Origin: JAQUBU01 sp036677685
Lineage (GTDB): Bacteria > Bacillota > Syntrophomonadia > Syntrophomonadales > Syntrophomonadaceae
Reading direction: 5' to 3'
Assembly: GCA_036677685.1 (NCBI GenBank)
Contig: JAVBWA010000011.1
Span: 62,001 to 126,000 of the forward strand
DNA: 64,000 bases
Shown: piece after piece, positions 1 to 7,255 of the stretch
Numbering within the stretch: the first letter of the stretch is position 1
Layout: each line of letters starts with the position of its first letter
Program-made: the position numbers and the translations under genes
Notes under the pieces: model-generated
The model's input: the letters and a program-made list of their open reading frames with translations, nothing else
Databases searched by the model: none
Told to the model about the DNA's origin: nothing

Positions 1-202
1 TATTTCGTTCCTCCTCATAAATAAAGATATCTTCGATACTCATGTTAAAATAATTTGCGATTTTGAAAGCAAGGATTATTGACGGATTATACCGCCCATT
101 TTCAAGAGAACCTATTGTTTGTCTTGAAACCTCTAAAATTTCAGCGAGTTCTTCTTGCTTTATACCTCTTTTCTTTCGAATTTCTTCAAGTCTATTTTTC
201 AA
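1..202 (-). CDS. XRE-family HTH regulator (partial at left edge)
   Basis: Sixty-seven codons are visible before the gene runs off the left edge. It is read from a TTG preceded by AGAGGTGAT, and no ATG lies near a ribosome site. Almost the whole product is a Cro/C1-type helix-turn-helix (residues about 5-60), with the recognition segment EVSRQTIGSLENGRYNPS and the following ILAFKIANYF helix. Family knowledge: regulators of this size (about 65-70 residues, YvaO-like) bind DNA as dimers and often control an adjacent membrane protein gene. That partner would lie beyond the edge. Two palindromes just upstream of the start look like its own operators. Only the last few residues should be missing. 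Confidence 0.8.
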   Translation of the reverse strand, partial: MKNRLEEIRKKRGIKQEELAEILEVSRQTIGSLENGRYNPSIILAFKIANYFNMSIEDIFIYEEERN

Positions 203-219
203 GTTATCACCTCTTTTAC

Positions 220-235
220 GGAAAGTTTACTTTCC
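220..235. promoter_or_regulatory. Palindromic operator candidate for the XRE regulator
   Basis: GGAAAGTTTACTTTCC has 7-base arms (GGAAAGT/ACTTTCC) around a 2-base spacer. It lies 18 bases upstream of the TTG start of the XRE gene. Position and symmetry fit an autoregulatory operator; binding is inferred. Confidence 0.45.
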
Positions 236-264
236 ATTTCAACAATAACACAGCAAAGCATTAA

Positions 265-282
265 TGGCAAGCTAACTTTCCA
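265..282. promoter_or_regulatory. Second operator-like palindrome, imperfect copy
   Basis: TGGCAAGCTAACTTTCCA repeats the CTTTCC half-site of the first palindrome and is itself an imperfect inverted repeat. Two spaced sites upstream of a small Cro-like regulator suggest cooperative autoregulation. This is inference from sequence only. Confidence 0.35.
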
Positions 283-375
283 TATGCATAAAATACTAGA
301 CTTCCTTTGTCGCAGACAAGCTGCCTATCTATAGAAAAAGCATTTAATTTGCAATGCCGTTTTTTGTGAAACCTA

Positions 376-404
376 TTGATAAGTAAACGCTCGTTGACTA
401 TAAT
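376..404 (+). promoter_or_regulatory. Sigma-A type promoter of the tetR operon
   Basis: TTGATA and TATAAT are separated by 17 bases, close to the housekeeping consensus. They lie 40 bases upstream of the TetR-family start codon. Confidence 0.7.
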
Positions 405-415
405 AATGGTGAACG
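392..415. promoter_or_regulatory. TetR-type operator over the -10 box
   Basis: CGTTGAC and GTGAACG form an inverted repeat (6 of 7 positions symmetric) spanning 24 bases and enclosing the TATAAT box. A dimer bound here would block the promoter, the usual autorepression geometry of TetR proteins. The assignment to the downstream regulator is inferred. Confidence 0.45.
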
Positions 416-443
416 GTGGTTTACTGTATGGGAGGATTTTTAG

Positions 444-1064
444 ATGGCCGACACTAAAGAAAACATTTTGCATACTGCGCTTCGTTTGTTTGCGCGGGAT
501 GGATATGAGGCTACTTCGGTAAGCGATATAGCCGGAGAGCTTGGCATGACAAAAGGGGCTTTATACAAGCACTATAAGAATAAGCGGGATATATTCGACA
601 GCATTGTGGAACGGATATATCAGCTGGATGCTGAAAGAGCGAAAAATTATGAAGTACCGGAGGAAACCTTTGATAAATTACCATCAGCCTACCGTAATAC
701 TGCCGTGGATAATATCAAGGTTTTCACCGAGGCGCAGTTTCATTTTTTGACAGAGGACGAATTTCTCAGTAATTTCCGAAAAATGTTGACTTTGGAGCAA
801 TACAGAAACCCGGAAATAATGGAACTATATCAAAAATGCCTTGTAAGCGGGCCGGTAAACTACATGGAAGATTTATTCCGTGAAATGATGGAACAGGGCA
901 TTTGGAACAAAAGCAACCCCCAACAGCTTGCGCTTGAGTTTTACGCGCCGTTTTATTTGTTGCTAAGCATTTCAGATACAATGCCTGATAAGAAAGAGGC
1001 CGCTAAGCTTTTAGCGGCGCACATTGAGCGGTTTATAGAAAAGAACTCCGCCCCACGGAAATAA
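444..1064 (+). CDS. TetR/AcrR family transcriptional regulator
   Basis: The 206-residue protein has the usual TetR layout. An N-terminal helix-turn-helix occupies about residues 5-55 (LRLFARDGYEATSVSDIA, then MTKGALYKHYKNK). A divergent all-helical ligand and dimerisation domain follows. The ATG is preceded by GGGAGGATTTTTAG, a good ribosome site. The methyltransferase gene follows after 45 bases on the same strand, so the two probably form an operon controlled by this repressor. The palindrome over its -10 box supports autorepression. The ligand cannot be told from sequence; regulators of this class often respond to lipophilic compounds or drugs. Confidence 0.9.
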   Translation: MADTKENILHTALRLFARDGYEATSVSDIAGELGMTKGALYKHYKNKRDIFDSIVERIYQLDAERAKNYEVPEETFDKLPSAYRNTAVDNIKVFTEAQFHFLTEDEFLSNFRKMLTLEQYRNPEIMELYQKCLVSGPVNYMEDLFREMMEQGIWNKSNPQQLALEFYAPFYLLLSISDTMPDKKEAAKLLAAHIERFIEKNSAPRK

Positions 1065-1109
1065 TAGGAGTAAAGCCAAAGTATAATTAGAAGATAAGGA
1101 GTATGAACA

Positions 1110-1877
1110 ATGGAAGAAATAACAATCCAAGAATTTGATTTTGCCCTCATCAATGAATTTTTCACAGAGCTTGAACGGCAGGGACCTGGCAGCCCCGAAG
1201 AAACCATCAGGGCATTAGGTTTTATCGGAAATCTTTCAAACAAAACAAAAATTGCCGATTTAGGCTGCGGCACAGGCTTTCAAACAATGGTTCTGGCACA
1301 AAATACAGAAGCAACCATCACCGCCCTCGATCTTTACGCCGGCTCGGTTGATAAACTTAACGCAACAGCCGGAAAACTTGGTTTGCAGAACAGGGTAAAA
1401 GGTATTGTCGGTTCAATGGATAATTTGCCGTTTCAGAATGACGAATTTGATCTTATATGGTCTGAGGGGGCTATTGCCAATATAGGTTTTGAAAAAGGCT
1501 TGAATCACTGGAAAGGCTTCCTCAAAAAAGATGGTTATATTGCCGTAACATATGAGTCATGGTTTACCGATGAACGCCCCGCTGAAATTGAGAAGTGGTG
1601 GTTGGACGCAGTTCCTGAAATTGGCACAATAGGGTATAATATTTCCATCATGCAAAAAACAGGTTATATTCCTGTTGCCGCATTTACGCTGCCTGAAAAT
1701 TGTTGGATAGACAATTATTTTATTCCGCAAAAAGCAAGGCAAGAGGAATTCTTGAAAAAACATGCGGGAAATAAAACCGTTGAGGATATGATTGCATTTA
1801 TGAGGCGTGAGGCCGACTTGTATTCAAAATATAAACAGTATTATGGATATGTATTTTATATTGGGAAAAAGATATAA
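1110..1877 (+). CDS. Class I SAM-dependent methyltransferase
   Basis: The 255-residue protein carries the class I methyltransferase signature IADLGCGTGFQ near residue 50 (motif I, SAM binding). An acidic residue follows in TALDLYAG (motif II), then SMDNLPFQNDEFDLIWSEGA (motifs III-IV). It resembles the UbiE/COQ5-like methyltransferase-11 fold. The C-terminal half is specific to the subfamily and does not reveal the substrate. The start has AAGGAG seven bases upstream. Co-transcription with a TetR repressor suggests an inducible small-molecule modification, but this is inference. Confidence 0.85.
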   Translation: MEEITIQEFDFALINEFFTELERQGPGSPEETIRALGFIGNLSNKTKIADLGCGTGFQTMVLAQNTEATITALDLYAGSVDKLNATAGKLGLQNRVKGIVGSMDNLPFQNDEFDLIWSEGAIANIGFEKGLNHWKGFLKKDGYIAVTYESWFTDERPAEIEKWWLDAVPEIGTIGYNISIMQKTGYIPVAAFTLPENCWIDNYFIPQKARQEEFLKKHAGNKTVEDMIAFMRREADLYSKYKQYYGYVFYIGKKI

Positions 1878-2022
1878 AATAATAATGGTTTACTCCGCTA
1901 CTTCGTATATCAGACCAGAAACTGCTTCGCCGCCATTTCCGTTAACTACCCATATACTAGAAAACCTAGAATTGCTGGATTTTCCTTTGTAATAAAATTT
2001 GAGTGATTATCTGTGAAGCAAC

Positions 2023-2631
2023 TTATTTTTTATTGGTAATGATATATTTATCGTGGAGTGTTGACAGCAATGTTAAGGCTAAGATTGCACCAATTAATGC
2101 CATAAACATATCCCACTGGGTATCCCAAATATCTCCCTGGGTTCCTAGAAATGCCTCGGCAGCAGTACCTGTTGCGACTGAAACCAGAAATTCAATTAGT
2201 TCATATGAAGCGCTGATTGCCAGGCAAATGCTGACAATAATAAAATTAAGAAGTTTGCCCTGCCTCAAAGGTGATAAACGCAATAATATTTCTCTGGCAA
2301 TCATTGCCGGAACAAAGCCCTGGGCTAGATGCCCCAAACGATCATAGTGATTACGAGTCAAATCAAATAAATCTCTGAGCCAGTTAAAAAGAGGGACCTG
2401 AGCATAAGTATAATGGCCGCCCACCATTAGAATAATCATATGTAATGCTATAAGAAAATAAAGAAGATTACTGAAAGTAAATCTTTTATAGGTCAAAAGT
2501 AATACAATAATTCCGATGATTACCGGCAAAACCTCTAGAAACCAGGTGAAGTAGTCATGGGGTTTTAATGCAGACCAACAAAATATAAGAACTACTGAGA
2601 ATAATAAGCCCAAGTGAAAATATCGGTTCAT
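2023..2631 (-). CDS. DUF2238 (YjdF-like) integral membrane protein
   Basis: The product has about six hydrophobic segments and the conserved DUF2238 residues. These are GGHYTYA after the third segment, RNHYDRLGHLAQGF in the middle, SYELIEF in the fifth, and FLGTQGDIWDTQWDM before the last. The His, Asp and Glu residues in these motifs are conserved in the family, whose function is unknown (Escherichia coli YjdF is a member). I chose the ATG preceded by GAGGGGTAGTT rather than an in-frame ATG six codons earlier that lacks a ribosome site. The final 202 residues match the normal family length. It is a single-gene unit. Confidence 0.85.
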   Translation of the reverse strand: MNRYFHLGLLFSVVLIFCWSALKPHDYFTWFLEVLPVIIGIIVLLLTYKRFTFSNLLYFLIALHMIILMVGGHYTYAQVPLFNWLRDLFDLTRNHYDRLGHLAQGFVPAMIAREILLRLSPLRQGKLLNFIIVSICLAISASYELIEFLVSVATGTAAEAFLGTQGDIWDTQWDMFMALIGAILALTLLSTLHDKYIITNKK

Positions 2632-2702
2632 AACTACCCCTCGCTTCATGAAAAAAAATCACTGTATGATAATATATCAGAGAATTGGCTTATTGCCTAG
2701 GC

Positions 2703-2762
2703 AAAAAAACCCTCGCTAAATTTTTTGGGACTTAAAAAGCCCTGATTACAAAGCGAGGGTTT
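2703..2762 (-). terminator. Rho-independent terminator with nested hairpin
   Basis: AAACCCTCGCT and AGCGAGGGTTT form an 11-base stem. The loop contains a second GGGACT/AGCCC hairpin. Read on the minus strand the stem ends in a run of seven T, so it would terminate the unknown gene ending at 2864. Confidence 0.75.
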
Positions 2763-2863
2763 CTTATTAGCTTGGAATGGAGGAATAGAAAATGGTCTAC
2801 AGTAATTTACTTTCCTATTAATCACGAACAAAACGTCTCCAAGTTATATATTAATTTTAATAG

Positions 2864-3421
2864 TTAAATTTCCGTCATTTTAAGATTGATTAGCTGATTA
2901 AAAGCGTTAATTATCTCCTCGTCCCTATATAACTTGCTCATATTAGTATACATTTCCATAATGCCAGCATTAATAAGGCTTTCCAGTTTATCTGCACTTA
3001 GTCCATTATTGGCCAAAATAATAGAATATTCCAAACGCTGAAAAAAACTATCCAAAAGTCTGTTGAAAAACGGCTGTATTTCTTTAGCTTCTCTTTCAGA
3101 CACAGTCGGATCAATAATTTGTCCTCCGTTGTTATAGAAAATTGCCAGCATTTCATTCAATCGATCCCTGGACATGTCTTCAATTTTTTCTTTAACCTCG
3201 AGCTGCTTTACTGAAAGCAGTTTGAATTCCTGTCGAATATCTCCATGATTTAAATTAGCTAATTGCAGATGAATATCTCCGATATAATATTGTAAATTAA
3301 ACCCCAGAGAATAAACATCATGCATATAGCGAGGACAAGGTACAGTATTTTTGAATTCACATACTATTTGCTCACGGCATTTGGGTTTTTCAGTTACTTC
3401 TAATACTTTTGCCGTATTCAT
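2864..3421 (-). CDS. Unknown protein expressed from a sigma-54 promoter
   Basis: I do not recognise this 185-residue soluble protein. It is helical and charged, with no signal peptide. Three cysteines lie in the first 30 residues (PKCREQIVC, then VPCPRYM), and a region of long amphipathic helices follows. The start used has AAAGGAG eight bases upstream; an earlier in-frame start has none. What makes it notable is context. It lies directly downstream of the hydrogenase-like sigma-54 activator and is preceded by a perfect -24/-12 promoter, and activator-type dyads lie further upstream. It is therefore the most likely target of that activator. A redox or hydrogen-related role is only an inference. 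Confidence 0.75.
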   Translation of the reverse strand: MNTAKVLEVTEKPKCREQIVCEFKNTVPCPRYMHDVYSLGFNLQYYIGDIHLQLANLNHGDIRQEFKLLSVKQLEVKEKIEDMSRDRLNEMLAIFYNNGGQIIDPTVSEREAKEIQPFFNRLLDSFFQRLEYSIILANNGLSADKLESLINAGIMEMYTNMSKLYRDEEIINAFNQLINLKMTEI

Positions 3422-3577
3422 ATTAACCAGCTCCTTTTCTTTATTTCCAGTTCCCACTTTCGCGTTACGGATTACGTTTATTCCCCGTACAATTTTCTTA
3501 CGGTATTCTAATACTTTGCCATATTAACCAGCTCCTTTTCCTTTGTACTAGTTGTCGCTTTCACATTGCGGTTTAGT
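3401..3577 (-). repeat. Tandem duplication of a translation start region
   Basis: Positions 3401-3475 and 3509-3577 are diverged direct copies. Each contains the ribosome site AAAGGAGCTGGTTAAT followed by ATG. The inner copy starts the 185-residue gene. The outer copy opens a four-codon frame (MAKY, then TAG, 3522-3508). Both lie in the presumed 5' untranslated region of the sigma-54 transcript. Confidence 0.7.
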
Positions 3578-3609
3578 CTTATTGCTTGTTTCCATTTGCA
3601 CTTTTAAAT

Positions 3610-3625
3610 AGCAAATATCGTGCCA
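3610..3625 (-). promoter_or_regulatory. Sigma-54 (-24/-12) promoter
   Basis: On the minus strand the sequence reads TGGCAC-GATAT-TTGCT. It matches the RpoN consensus TGGCACNNNNNTTGCW at every defined base with correct spacing. It points at the gene that starts at 3421 and lies 137 bases downstream of an activator-type dyad. Transcription should start near 3598. Confidence 0.85.
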
Positions 3626-3665
3626 ACTAAACGGAATTTTAAAATTGATTTTATAGGAATATAAG

Positions 3666-3690
3666 AAAAAGCCCAAATTATGGGCTTTTA
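3666..3690 (-). terminator. Rho-independent terminator of the sigma-54 activator gene
   Basis: AAAAGCCC and GGGCTTTT pair across a 7-base loop. On the minus strand the stem is followed by TTTTTCTT. It lies between the activator gene and the downstream sigma-54 promoter, so the two genes should be separate transcripts. Confidence 0.8.
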
Positions 3691-3761
3691 AATTAATGAC
3701 AAAAATTTTGACAACTATATTTATTTAAAATTTATTAAAAGTGTATTGTTCTATAAGTGCG

Positions 3762-3811
3762 CCAAAACTGTCACGCTCTTGTGTGACAGTTTAATAGCGT
3801 GACACTTTTGG
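3762..3811. promoter_or_regulatory. TGTCAC/GTGACA dyads, probable upstream activator sites
   Basis: AAACTGTCAC (3765-3774) and GTGACAGTTT (3783-3792) form a perfect 10-base dyad. A third arm, AGCGTGACACTTTTGG (3796-3811), pairs with CCAAAACTGTCACGCT (3762-3777) at 15 of 16 positions. The cluster lies about 140-200 bases upstream of the sigma-54 promoter, the usual distance for enhancer-binding activators. A related dyad lies upstream of the activator gene itself. Confidence 0.6.
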
Positions 3812-3820
3812 CACATTTTC

Positions 3821-6508
3821 TTAGTTGCGTATATTAAGTGATTTCATCTTTCGATATAGAGTGTTGCGTGATATACCTAATTCAACTGAAGCTTTGCTGA
3901 CATTTCCGCCATGCACATCCAGGGCACTGATAATCTTTTCCTTTTCCTGCTCCAGGGCATATATTTTTCTTCCGCTCCGGTTGGCAGGCCTGGAAGAAGC
4001 AATGTCGTTTTTGCAGCTAACTTCCCAGGTATTGCAGGGGAATCCAACAGCTGCGTTTACAATCTCCATGGGGAGGTGCTCTATGGTAATATGATCATTT
4101 TCAACCACCAGAAGAATTCTTTCTGCTATGTTTTGCAGTTCTCGAATATTACCCGGCCAATTATAGCTTTCCAAACATTTAATCACGGCGGGATCAATCC
4201 GGGCAATATACTTGTTCAGTTTAGGCCCCATCTCTTTTATGAAATGCTCAAAAAGCAGTTTTATATCTTTTTTTCTCTCACGCAAAGAAGGTATTGATAG
4301 TTGAATAACATTAAGACGGTAATAAAGATCGGCTCTGAATCTTTCCTGTTCTACCAGGGAAAGTAAATCTTGATTGGTAGCTGCTATTATCCTAACATCA
4401 ACTTTAACCTGGGTATTGCTGCCCATTCGGGTAATTGCCTTGTCTTGAATGGCGCGCAGCAGCATAGCCTGCTGCTCCAGCGGCATATCCCCAATTTCAT
4501 CAAGCAACAGTGTACCTCCATTGGCAAATTCAAACTTGCCCGGCCTTCCTCCCCGTTTGGCGCCGGTGAAAGCACCTTCAGAATATCCGAACAGTTCACT
4601 GCTTATTAATTCTCTGGGTAAGGCTGCGCAATTAACAGCCACAAAAGGTCCTTTTTTTCGTAAACTTTCATTATGAATAGCCTGAGCAAACACTTCTTTA
4701 CCCGTACCGCTTTCAGCCTGCAGAAGAACATTTGAATCGTTTGTGCAAGCTATCTTTGCCAGCTCGACAGATTTTTTCAGCTGCTTATCTTCGCCGATTA
4801 TAGATTCGAATGTGAAGCTGGCTTCAGCACCGGTTAAAGTGTTTACCAGCTTATGAACCTGTTCTATCGGGGTGAGAATTATGGTCGCTCCGATGACCTG
4901 ATCGTTCTCATCGAATATGGGTTTTCCTGATGCGGTAGCATGAATCTGTCCATGCTTACCTTCCAGTAAAATTTCTTTATCGTAAAAAGGATCGCCTGTT
5001 TGAAGGAGTCTTAACGTGTAAGGAGCCTTACCGCTGAAAAGGTCAACGACGTTAGTCCCTAAAAGTGTTTTATCAGAATAACCGGTTATTTTTTGTGCAG
5101 CCGGGTTGAACTGCGATACCTTTCCCTGCCGGTCAAGTACAATAACTCCGTCGGACATCGTATCAAAAACGTTGCTCAATTCATTGTGCATGTTTCTAAG
5201 CGCCTGCTGCTCTATAAGAAGCTCTTTTTCCTGATAAAGGTGGCAGTTTTGCACCTTGTTTAATCCGTTAAATATTGCTATCGCCATATGGTAACAGGAA
5301 TTGTAACCACAAGCAGCACAATTTCTAAAGTCATTTTCATTAATCTTATGCATTTCAACATAGATTTTTTGAAGTTCAGTCTCAGTTGGGATTTTAAGCA
5401 TATTTTGCTTAGATAAATCATGGTATTTATGGTATTCAAAATTAAGCTTTTCAGTAATATCGTCTAAAAAGGTGTTTAATTGCCGGTTCTTGCTTTCGTC
5501 CGCTATTCCTAATTCAGATCGCCTGGATACCGAATAATCAACTTGGGCCAGTGATTTATTCAAACAGCCCGGTCCCATATTACAGCCGTTTTCACAGCTA
5601 AGAATATCTACAACCATAGGAAGATGGGCACTGCCCTTTTTAATGGCTTTTTCCAGTTGCCGCAGGTAACCGTCAAAAATAACTGATCCTTCAACCTTGG
5701 CAATACTGCTTGCGGGCGTATCAGGATAATGGTACAGATAGGATTCTTTCAATCCGCCGGGAGCAGAAAATTTAGCGGCAATTCCAGCCGAAACAATATT
5801 ATCAAATTGACCGTCCTCTACTGAAGCAAGGTTAATATTCTTATCGGCGATGATTTTACTGATTGAATGATATATTACATTATATTTAATTAACCCGCTG
5901 TCCTGAAATTCTCTGCGTTTAGCCAGGCAGGGCGATATAAACGCCAAATCAGCATCAGGATGTATTGACTTTACATAAATGGCCAGGTTATTCACCGGAC
6001 TTCCCACTGCTGCCAAATGTTCAAGCAGGCTGGGGTGATTGAGCTCTATATACTTTACTACTGCAGGGCAGGGCTGCGCTATGACCGGTGTTTTTACCTG
6101 GCCGGCTTTAATGGCTTTGTGATAGCAAGCTACGGTAATTTCGGCACCCAGTGACACGTCATATACTTCTTTAACCCCTAATAGCTTCAATGCCGTTATA
6201 AGCTTGGGCAACTCGAAGTTGCCCTGGGTTGAAGGCGCTATAAGAGCTATTATTTTATTTCCGGGCAGATCGGCGGCAAACTGTTTCGCATCATCAATCG
6301 CAAAACGGGCGCTGTTTTCAACTATTCCGCCGTGACTTTTTATGCAGGCTTCAATACAGCGTCCACAGCCAATACAAAGATTATTGTTGAATTTAACGAC
6401 GGCTCCGCTACCATCGCTGCATATTTTAACCGGGCATACTGCTATGCATTGGTGACAATTGGTACAGTTTTCTTCTTTAATTCCAATTACTTCAATTAAA
6501 TTATCCAT
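3821..6508 (-). CDS. [FeFe]-hydrogenase-like sensor fused to sigma-54 activator
   Basis: This 895-residue protein joins several modules. Residues 8-60 hold two 4Fe-4S ferredoxin motifs (CTNCHQCIAVCP, CIGCGRCIEAC). Residues about 80-330 form an [FeFe]-hydrogenase large-subunit-like domain with QPCPAVV, SPCLAKRRE and CENGCNMGPGC at the H-cluster loops. A CAACGYNSC Fe-S segment follows near residue 400, then PAS (about 440-560). The AAA+ sigma-54 interaction domain has AESGTGKE and GAFTGA, and a Fis-type helix-turn-helix closes the protein. The catalytic TSCCP loop reads QPCP: the cluster-binding cysteine is kept but the proton-relay cysteine is replaced by proline. That argues for sensing rather than turnover. 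GAFTGA shows it can drive sigma-54 transcription. The likely target is the downstream gene. The AGGGAGG site is an unusually distant 16 bases from the ATG. Confidence 0.9.
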   Translation of the reverse strand: MDNLIEVIGIKEENCTNCHQCIAVCPVKICSDGSGAVVKFNNNLCIGCGRCIEACIKSHGGIVENSARFAIDDAKQFAADLPGNKIIALIAPSTQGNFELPKLITALKLLGVKEVYDVSLGAEITVACYHKAIKAGQVKTPVIAQPCPAVVKYIELNHPSLLEHLAAVGSPVNNLAIYVKSIHPDADLAFISPCLAKRREFQDSGLIKYNVIYHSISKIIADKNINLASVEDGQFDNIVSAGIAAKFSAPGGLKESYLYHYPDTPASSIAKVEGSVIFDGYLRQLEKAIKKGSAHLPMVVDILSCENGCNMGPGCLNKSLAQVDYSVSRRSELGIADESKNRQLNTFLDDITEKLNFEYHKYHDLSKQNMLKIPTETELQKIYVEMHKINENDFRNCAACGYNSCYHMAIAIFNGLNKVQNCHLYQEKELLIEQQALRNMHNELSNVFDTMSDGVIVLDRQGKVSQFNPAAQKITGYSDKTLLGTNVVDLFSGKAPYTLRLLQTGDPFYDKEILLEGKHGQIHATASGKPIFDENDQVIGATIILTPIEQVHKLVNTLTGAEASFTFESIIGEDKQLKKSVELAKIACTNDSNVLLQAESGTGKEVFAQAIHNESLRKKGPFVAVNCAALPRELISSELFGYSEGAFTGAKRGGRPGKFEFANGGTLLLDEIGDMPLEQQAMLLRAIQDKAITRMGSNTQVKVDVRIIAATNQDLLSLVEQERFRADLYYRLNVIQLSIPSLRERKKDIKLLFEHFIKEMGPKLNKYIARIDPAVIKCLESYNWPGNIRELQNIAERILLVVENDHITIEHLPMEIVNAAVGFPCNTWEVSCKNDIASSRPANRSGRKIYALEQEKEKIISALDVHGGNVSKASVELGISRNTLYRKMKSLNIRN

Positions 6509-6549
6509 ATTCTTCTTAAGAAAACCTCCCTTCTATCATTTTGCACAAC

Positions 6550-7100
6550 TTTTATCTTAATATTAGTGCTATCGCGGATACACAAAGATAATAACATAAA
6601 GCCGAATGCCGTTGGGTGTTTTATAGAATATACCAACAGTTACCACAGCGTGATGATAATGGAGGCAATCAAGGGGCTCAGCTCAATTGATTGAAGGCTA
6701 ATACTGACATTACCAGGAGGTGTTGGTGTGAGGGATTGTAAAAACATTGCCATAACAAGCATATTACCTTAACCAAAGTATAATGCGCCCCAACATAGTG
6801 TCATGGGCCCATTCCTGTGACACTTTTGTTTAATATTGATCCTGAATACGACGTCTTTTAGAGTGATTGCTGGGATGCGGTAACAGATGTCGTTGATACT
6901 GTCGCAGAAGCGATTAATACTGTTGTTGATGCAGTGGAAGTGTACAGTAAACTGTGTAAATGGAATAACAAAAACTCCTATACTCCCTGCCCCTATATCT
7001 TATATTCGCGCAATTATCTACCCCCGGGGGGCGGAAAGCTGTTACCTTCCCCTGTCCATGGGAACATAAAATAGCCAAATAAAAAGGGGCAGAACGCCCC
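6550..7100. other. Intergenic region with apparent coding remnants
   Basis: No intact gene is visible. On the plus strand an open frame without a start ends at about 6690 with MIMEAIKGLSSID. A 14-codon frame begins with GTG after AGGAGGTGTTGGT near 6727. A frame near 6885-6960 reads WDAVTDVVDTVAEAI, preceded by a stop. These look like decayed gene pieces whose families I cannot name. A GGGGC/GCCCC hairpin lies near 7085-7100. Confidence 0.35.
6796..6825. promoter_or_regulatory. AGTGTCA/TGACACT dyad upstream of the activator gene
   Basis: AGTGTCA and TGACACT flank a 14-16 base spacer. The context (ATGCGCC before it, CTTTTG after it) resembles the dyad cluster at 3762-3811. It could be an autoregulatory site for the sigma-54 activator, but I found no -24/-12 promoter between it and that gene. 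Confidence 0.4.
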
Positions 7101-7109
7101 AAAGCCTAG

Positions 7110-7237
7110 ATATTGTCTATTTCTTCTCTATCAAGACTATTGTCTCAACCTGTGTTTTGATTGAGATATGATAATGAAACACGTAAATACGGGTTTTTGC
7201 GCAACAGTATACCCCCTTAAGGAGGGGGTATACTGTT
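7110..7237 (-). repeat. Dispersed repeat copy, rlmD-like 3'-end remnant (copy E)
   Basis: On the minus strand this stretch encodes a short tail, SIKTQVETIVLIEKK then stop. It is homologous at DNA and protein level to 35038-35150 and, in its last residues, to the C-terminus of the rlmD gene at 37196. Both long copies share the flanking TTGCGCAAA and CCCCC motifs. It is a fragment, not a gene. Confidence 0.55.
7203..7237. terminator. Strong hairpin, terminator-like on the plus strand
   Basis: AACAGTATACCCCC and GGGGGTATACTGTT form a perfect 14-base stem with a 7-base loop, followed on the plus strand by TTTGATTTTTTG. It sits 19 bases beyond the stop of the SLH gene on the opposite strand and may also end that transcript. 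Confidence 0.6.
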
Positions 7238-7255
7238 TGATTTTTTGTCCATAAC

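Noticed and set aside
3808..3832. TGGCAC followed by TTGC as a plus-strand sigma-54 promoter
   Set aside because: The distance between GG and GC is 15 bases instead of 10, and no plus-strand gene follows.
3821..6508. Catalytic [FeFe] hydrogenase
   Set aside because: The first H-cluster loop lacks the proton-relay cysteine and the protein carries AAA+ and Fis domains, so a sensory activator is the better reading.
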